Assembly (NCBI GenBank): GCA_902490325.1
Contig: CABUDJ010000006.1
Span: 1 to 42,333, forward strand
Length of the DNA: 42,333 bases
DNA from: an uncultured Collinsella sp.
Lineage (GTDB): Bacteria > Actinomycetota > Coriobacteriia > Coriobacteriales > Coriobacteriaceae
Reading direction: 5' to 3'
Of this stretch, positions 39,707 through 42,333 are shown in pieces. The notes below the pieces were generated by a model, which was given only the letters and a program-made list of their open reading frames with translations, was not told where the DNA came from and did not search any database. Position numbers and translations under genes: made by a program. Each line of letters starts with the position of its first letter. The stretch's first letter is position 1.

Positions 39707-40270
39707 ATGGCCGTATCTGACGAGGGCTATCAACATATTGAGCATGGGTTTGAGCCCGTGTTTGACGAGCACTCGCGCGTTTTGGTGCTCGGGTCGTTTC
39801 CCTCGGTGCTTTCGCGCGCCAATGCCTTTTATTACGGCAACCCTCAGAATCGCTTTTGGCGTGTGATGGCCACGTGCCTCGGTATGCCTGTGCCGCCCAA
39901 CGAGGGCGATCCTTTGGCAAGCGGTGAGCCCGCGACGGTCGATGCCTCCATTGCCGCCAAGCGGGCCATGCTGCTGAACGGCGGCGTGGCCCTGTGGGAT
40001 GTGGTCGAGAGCTGCGACATTAAGGGCTCGAGCGACGCGAGCATCCGCAACGTTGTGCCGGCACATATCGAGCGCATTACCGATGCTGCGTCGATCGAGG
40101 TCGTTGTCTGTAACGGCGGTACGGCAGGGCGACTCTACAAACGCTACTTGCAAGATCGGACGGGGCTGCCCGCCATCGTCCTGCCCTCGACAAGTCCCGC
40201 CAATGCCGCCTGGCGCCTAGAACGTCTTGTTGAGCGTTGGCACGAAGCCGTTGACTGGGCTGTTATTTAA
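39707..40270 (+). CDS. DNA-deoxyinosine (hypoxanthine) glycosylase, UDG superfamily
   Basis: The 187-residue protein has the UDG-superfamily motif VLGSFPSVLSR near residue 26, YYGNPQNRFW near 43, and LPSTSPAN near 159, which fit the family of hypoxanthine-DNA glycosylases. It removes deaminated bases from DNA. It starts three bases after the glycosidase stop, so the pair is probably one transcript with unrelated roles. Its stop is one base from the end of the convergent gene, and no terminator separates them. Confidence 0.82.
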   Translation: MAVSDEGYQHIEHGFEPVFDEHSRVLVLGSFPSVLSRANAFYYGNPQNRFWRVMATCLGMPVPPNEGDPLASGEPATVDASIAAKRAMLLNGGVALWDVVESCDIKGSSDASIRNVVPAHIERITDAASIEVVVCNGGTAGRLYKRYLQDRTGLPAIVLPSTSPANAAWRLERLVERWHEAVDWAVI

Positions 40271-40271
40271 T

Positions 40272-40934
40272 TTAGATTTTTGTTTGAGCGTGGGCGCCCA
40301 GACGTTTCAGAACGCCTCGCCAGATCGGCGCGGGCACGGCTGGCTCGGCGCAAACCATGCCGTCGGTGTCGACGTTGGCGGCATTGCCGCCGCCAAGTCG
40401 CTGTGCATGCTCGACGGAGCAGCCCATGCGCACAGCGCCCACAAGCCTATCCATCGCTTCCGAAAATGGTCGGCGCAAGAGTCCCATGCGCGGAGAGCGA
40501 CGAAGCGCCGCAATGCCGCTGCCGGCGCAGATGGCAACGCCGCCACACCACAATTGGTCATGGCGCTCACATGCCTTGTGCAGGCGAACGGCGGTCCCAC
40601 GCGCCTGCTCAGTGCCCTCTTGTGCGGCTCGAATCGCGGCATAGACGCGCGTTCCCGTACCGCCAAAGCGCTCAAGCGCCTGCTCGGTGGCTGTCAACGT
40701 CTCATCGTCAGCCACATCTTCAATGGCCAGCACGATGCCATCGGCAACGCTGCCGGCGTCATTTGCCTTCAAGTCGACTGGGCGGGGGAGTGCAGTGCCG
40801 GAAAGCTGTGCATAGGCGGCGATGGCATCCTGCAGGTCCCAAAGCAAAAACTCAAGATCGGCGCTATTGGGAATGCTGATATACGCAACGGTGTGCAGTG
40901 TTTTTGGTACGTCGCCGCGCGCGGTCGTCTCCAT
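40272..40934 (-). CDS. Unknown protein, weak flavodoxin-like pattern
   Basis: The 220-residue protein begins METTARGDVPKTLHTVAYIS and has a WCGGVAICAGSGIAALRRSP stretch near 130-150. It also has a predicted helix-rich C-terminus. A glycine-rich loop after a strand is reminiscent of flavodoxin-like oxidoreductases, but no FMN motif is clear. AAAGGAG lies five bases before the ATG, so it is likely real. It ends head-on against the glycosylase gene. No function is claimed. Confidence 0.6.
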   Translation of the reverse strand: METTARGDVPKTLHTVAYISIPNSADLEFLLWDLQDAIAAYAQLSGTALPRPVDLKANDAGSVADGIVLAIEDVADDETLTATEQALERFGGTGTRVYAAIRAAQEGTEQARGTAVRLHKACERHDQLWCGGVAICAGSGIAALRRSPRMGLLRRPFSEAMDRLVGAVRMGCSVEHAQRLGGGNAANVDTDGMVCAEPAVPAPIWRGVLKRLGAHAQTKI

Positions 40935-41027
40935 GCCATCTCCTTTCCGGCTCGTTTCCGTTTAGGTTACACCGTCTGGTGGCGCCCCGCCGCGCTATCC
41001 TAGTGCAACCCTTACGAAAGGAACGCC

Positions 41028-42164
41028 ATGCGTCTGCCCATGAATACCTCGCTTGCCATGCTCAAGCCCTCCGGTATCCGCCGGATCAACGCGCTCGCCG
41101 CCCAGCATCCGGGGTGCATCGCGCTCGCGCTCGGCGAGCCCGATTTTCCCACGCCCGATGTGATTAGCGCCGAGGCTCGTACAGGCCAAAGGCCGGCTGA
41201 CACGCACTATCCGCCCAACAACGGTCGCCCCGCCCTGCGTGAGGCGTTGTCTGCCTACATGGGGGGCGCGGGCCTTACGTTTTCGGCCGACGAGGTCATC
41301 CTGACCGACGGCGCGACCGAGGCCCTGTCGGCAACATTCATGGCCATGCTCAACCCCGGCGACGAGGTCATTATCCCCACGCCGGCCTTTGGCCTGTACG
41401 AGAGCATCGTCGTGGCCAACCACGCCAAAGCGGTCTTTTTGGATACGGAGCCTGCACAATTTCAGATTGACGAGGATGCGCTTCGTGCTTGCGTGACGCC
41501 GGCGACCAAGGCCATCGTCATCTGCTCGCCCAACAACCCCACGGGCTGCATCCTCAACGCAGCATCGCTCGACGCCGTGGCACACGTGGCGGAGCAGGCG
41601 GGCATCTACGTGATCTGCGACGACGTATACAACCGCCTGGTCTACGTGGACGGCTACGAGCGCTTTGCCCAGCGCCACCCGGAGCTTCGTGAGCAGACGG
41701 TAGTCATCGAGAGCTTCTCCAAGCCCTGGGCTATGACCGGCTGGCGCCTGGGCTGGCTCGCAGCGGCAACCCCCGTCATCGCCGAGATCGCAAAGGCCCA
41801 CCAATACTTAGTATCGAGCGCCGTCTCCTTCGAGATGGACGCCGCAGCCCAGGCCCTCACCGTCGACCCAACCCCCATGCTCGAAGTCTACCGAGCCCGT
41901 CGCGAACGCGTACTCGCGGCCTTAGACGCCATGGGCCTCGACGTAGTAGAGCCCGCAGGAGCCTTCTACACTTTCCCGAGCATCAAAAAGTTCGGCCTAA
42001 CCAGCGAAGACTTCTGCATCAAAGCCATCAAAGAGGCAAACGTAGCCCTAGTCCCGGGCGACTGTTTCGGAACCGAAGGCCACATCCGCCTAAGCTACTG
42101 CGTCTCCGACCAAGATCTGGACGAAGGCCTAAATCGCCTGTCCACCTTCATTTCAACCCTGTAG
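41028..42164 (+). CDS. Class I/II aminotransferase (aspartate-aminotransferase-like)
   Basis: The 378-residue protein is a fold-type I PLP enzyme. LGEPDFPTPD lies near 36, the substrate-phosphate region DGATEA near 94, SPNNPTG at 167-173, CDDVYNRL with D198/D199, the PLP lysine K232 in SFSKPWAMTGWRLGW, and the carboxylate arginine in HIRLSYC near 357. The amino donor is not clear. The ATG at 41028 has GAAAGGA five bases upstream; MNTSL at 41040 is a weaker choice. Codon use changes in the last third (see findings). It is followed by about 150 bases without a gene. Confidence 0.93.
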   Translation: MRLPMNTSLAMLKPSGIRRINALAAQHPGCIALALGEPDFPTPDVISAEARTGQRPADTHYPPNNGRPALREALSAYMGGAGLTFSADEVILTDGATEALSATFMAMLNPGDEVIIPTPAFGLYESIVVANHAKAVFLDTEPAQFQIDEDALRACVTPATKAIVICSPNNPTGCILNAASLDAVAHVAEQAGIYVICDDVYNRLVYVDGYERFAQRHPELREQTVVIESFSKPWAMTGWRLGWLAAATPVIAEIAKAHQYLVSSAVSFEMDAAAQALTVDPTPMLEVYRARRERVLAALDAMGLDVVEPAGAFYTFPSIKKFGLTSEDFCIKAIKEANVALVPGDCFGTEGHIRLSYCVSDQDLDEGLNRLSTFISTL

Positions 42165-42308
42165 CCATCAGGGACGCAACACATCAGCCCACCGACCCAA
42201 GCATTATGAGTGGGGCGCGCCGGCCAACGGACACGAGGATTCGCTGCAAAGGCAGCGTAGCTCCGGCCGGGAGGGGCAGGGCGAGTTTTCCGTAGATTCC
42301 GCACGAGC

Positions 42309-42333
42309 CGAAGGCCACTTAATGTGGCCTTCG
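42309..42333. terminator. Terminator stem at the window edge
   Basis: CGAAGGCCAC (42309-42318) pairs perfectly with GTGGCCTTCG (42324-42333). The T-run, if any, lies outside the window. The stretch 42165-42308 holds no gene I recognise. Confidence 0.5.

Overview
The window looks like chromosomal core sequence from a high-GC, gut-type Coriobacteriia, most like Collinsella. This rests on protein content and on intergenic repeat style; no database search was run. Both strands are used. No rRNA, insertion sequence, prophage or Cas gene was seen.

Left part (1-17200). A ThrE-type exporter and clpC are followed by an accessory stretch: a RelB/PIN toxin-antitoxin pair, pepD, a divergent hipBA pair and mntP behind a yybP-ykoY manganese riboswitch. 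The block disA-ispD-ispF-cysS-rlmB-yacP follows, tightly packed on one strand (c-di-AMP synthesis, isoprenoid precursors, Cys-tRNA synthesis, 23S rRNA methylation, NYN RNase). A second HipA-type kinase, fused to its own DNA-binding domain and preceded by twin palindromic operators, closes this part.

Middle (17200-22620). This is a translation and transcription cluster: tRNA-Thr(TGT), an 800-bp repeat-rich gap, tRNA-Tyr, tRNA-Thr(GGT), tRNA-Met, tuf, rpmG (49 aa), tRNA-Trp, secE, nusG, rplK and rplA. The backbone clpC...disA-ispD-ispF-cysS-rlmB-yacP...rpmG-secE-nusG-rplK-rplA follows the Bacillus subtilis order. The toxin-antitoxin genes, tRNAs and repeats sit at the break points.

Right part, minus strand (22800-32900). 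A metallophosphoesterase overlaps an unusual cytosolic ParB-like/BMP fusion. Then come mscS, a possible 54-aa secreted peptide, a TrpXYZ-like ABC transporter (ATPase, permease, lipoprotein) with a WYL-like regulator upstream, asnS, and a glucose-type PTS EIIA gene with a LacI/CcpA-like operator.

Right end, mostly plus strand (33100-42333). An alpha/beta hydrolase, a small unknown protein, a FeoA-FeoB fusion, a SotB-like MFS exporter, a GH13 glycosidase overlapping nothing but closely followed by a deoxyinosine-type DNA glycosylase, a convergent unknown gene, and a class I aminotransferase.

The most unusual non-coding content is three 57-bp hairpins at an exact 80-bp period (17455-17671), a neighbouring four-fold inverted repeat, two copies of a 100-bp palindromic element, and a family of hairpins whose loop is conserved while the stem changes. 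The most unusual protein content is the ParB/BMP plus phosphoesterase pair and the self-contained HTH-HipA kinase.
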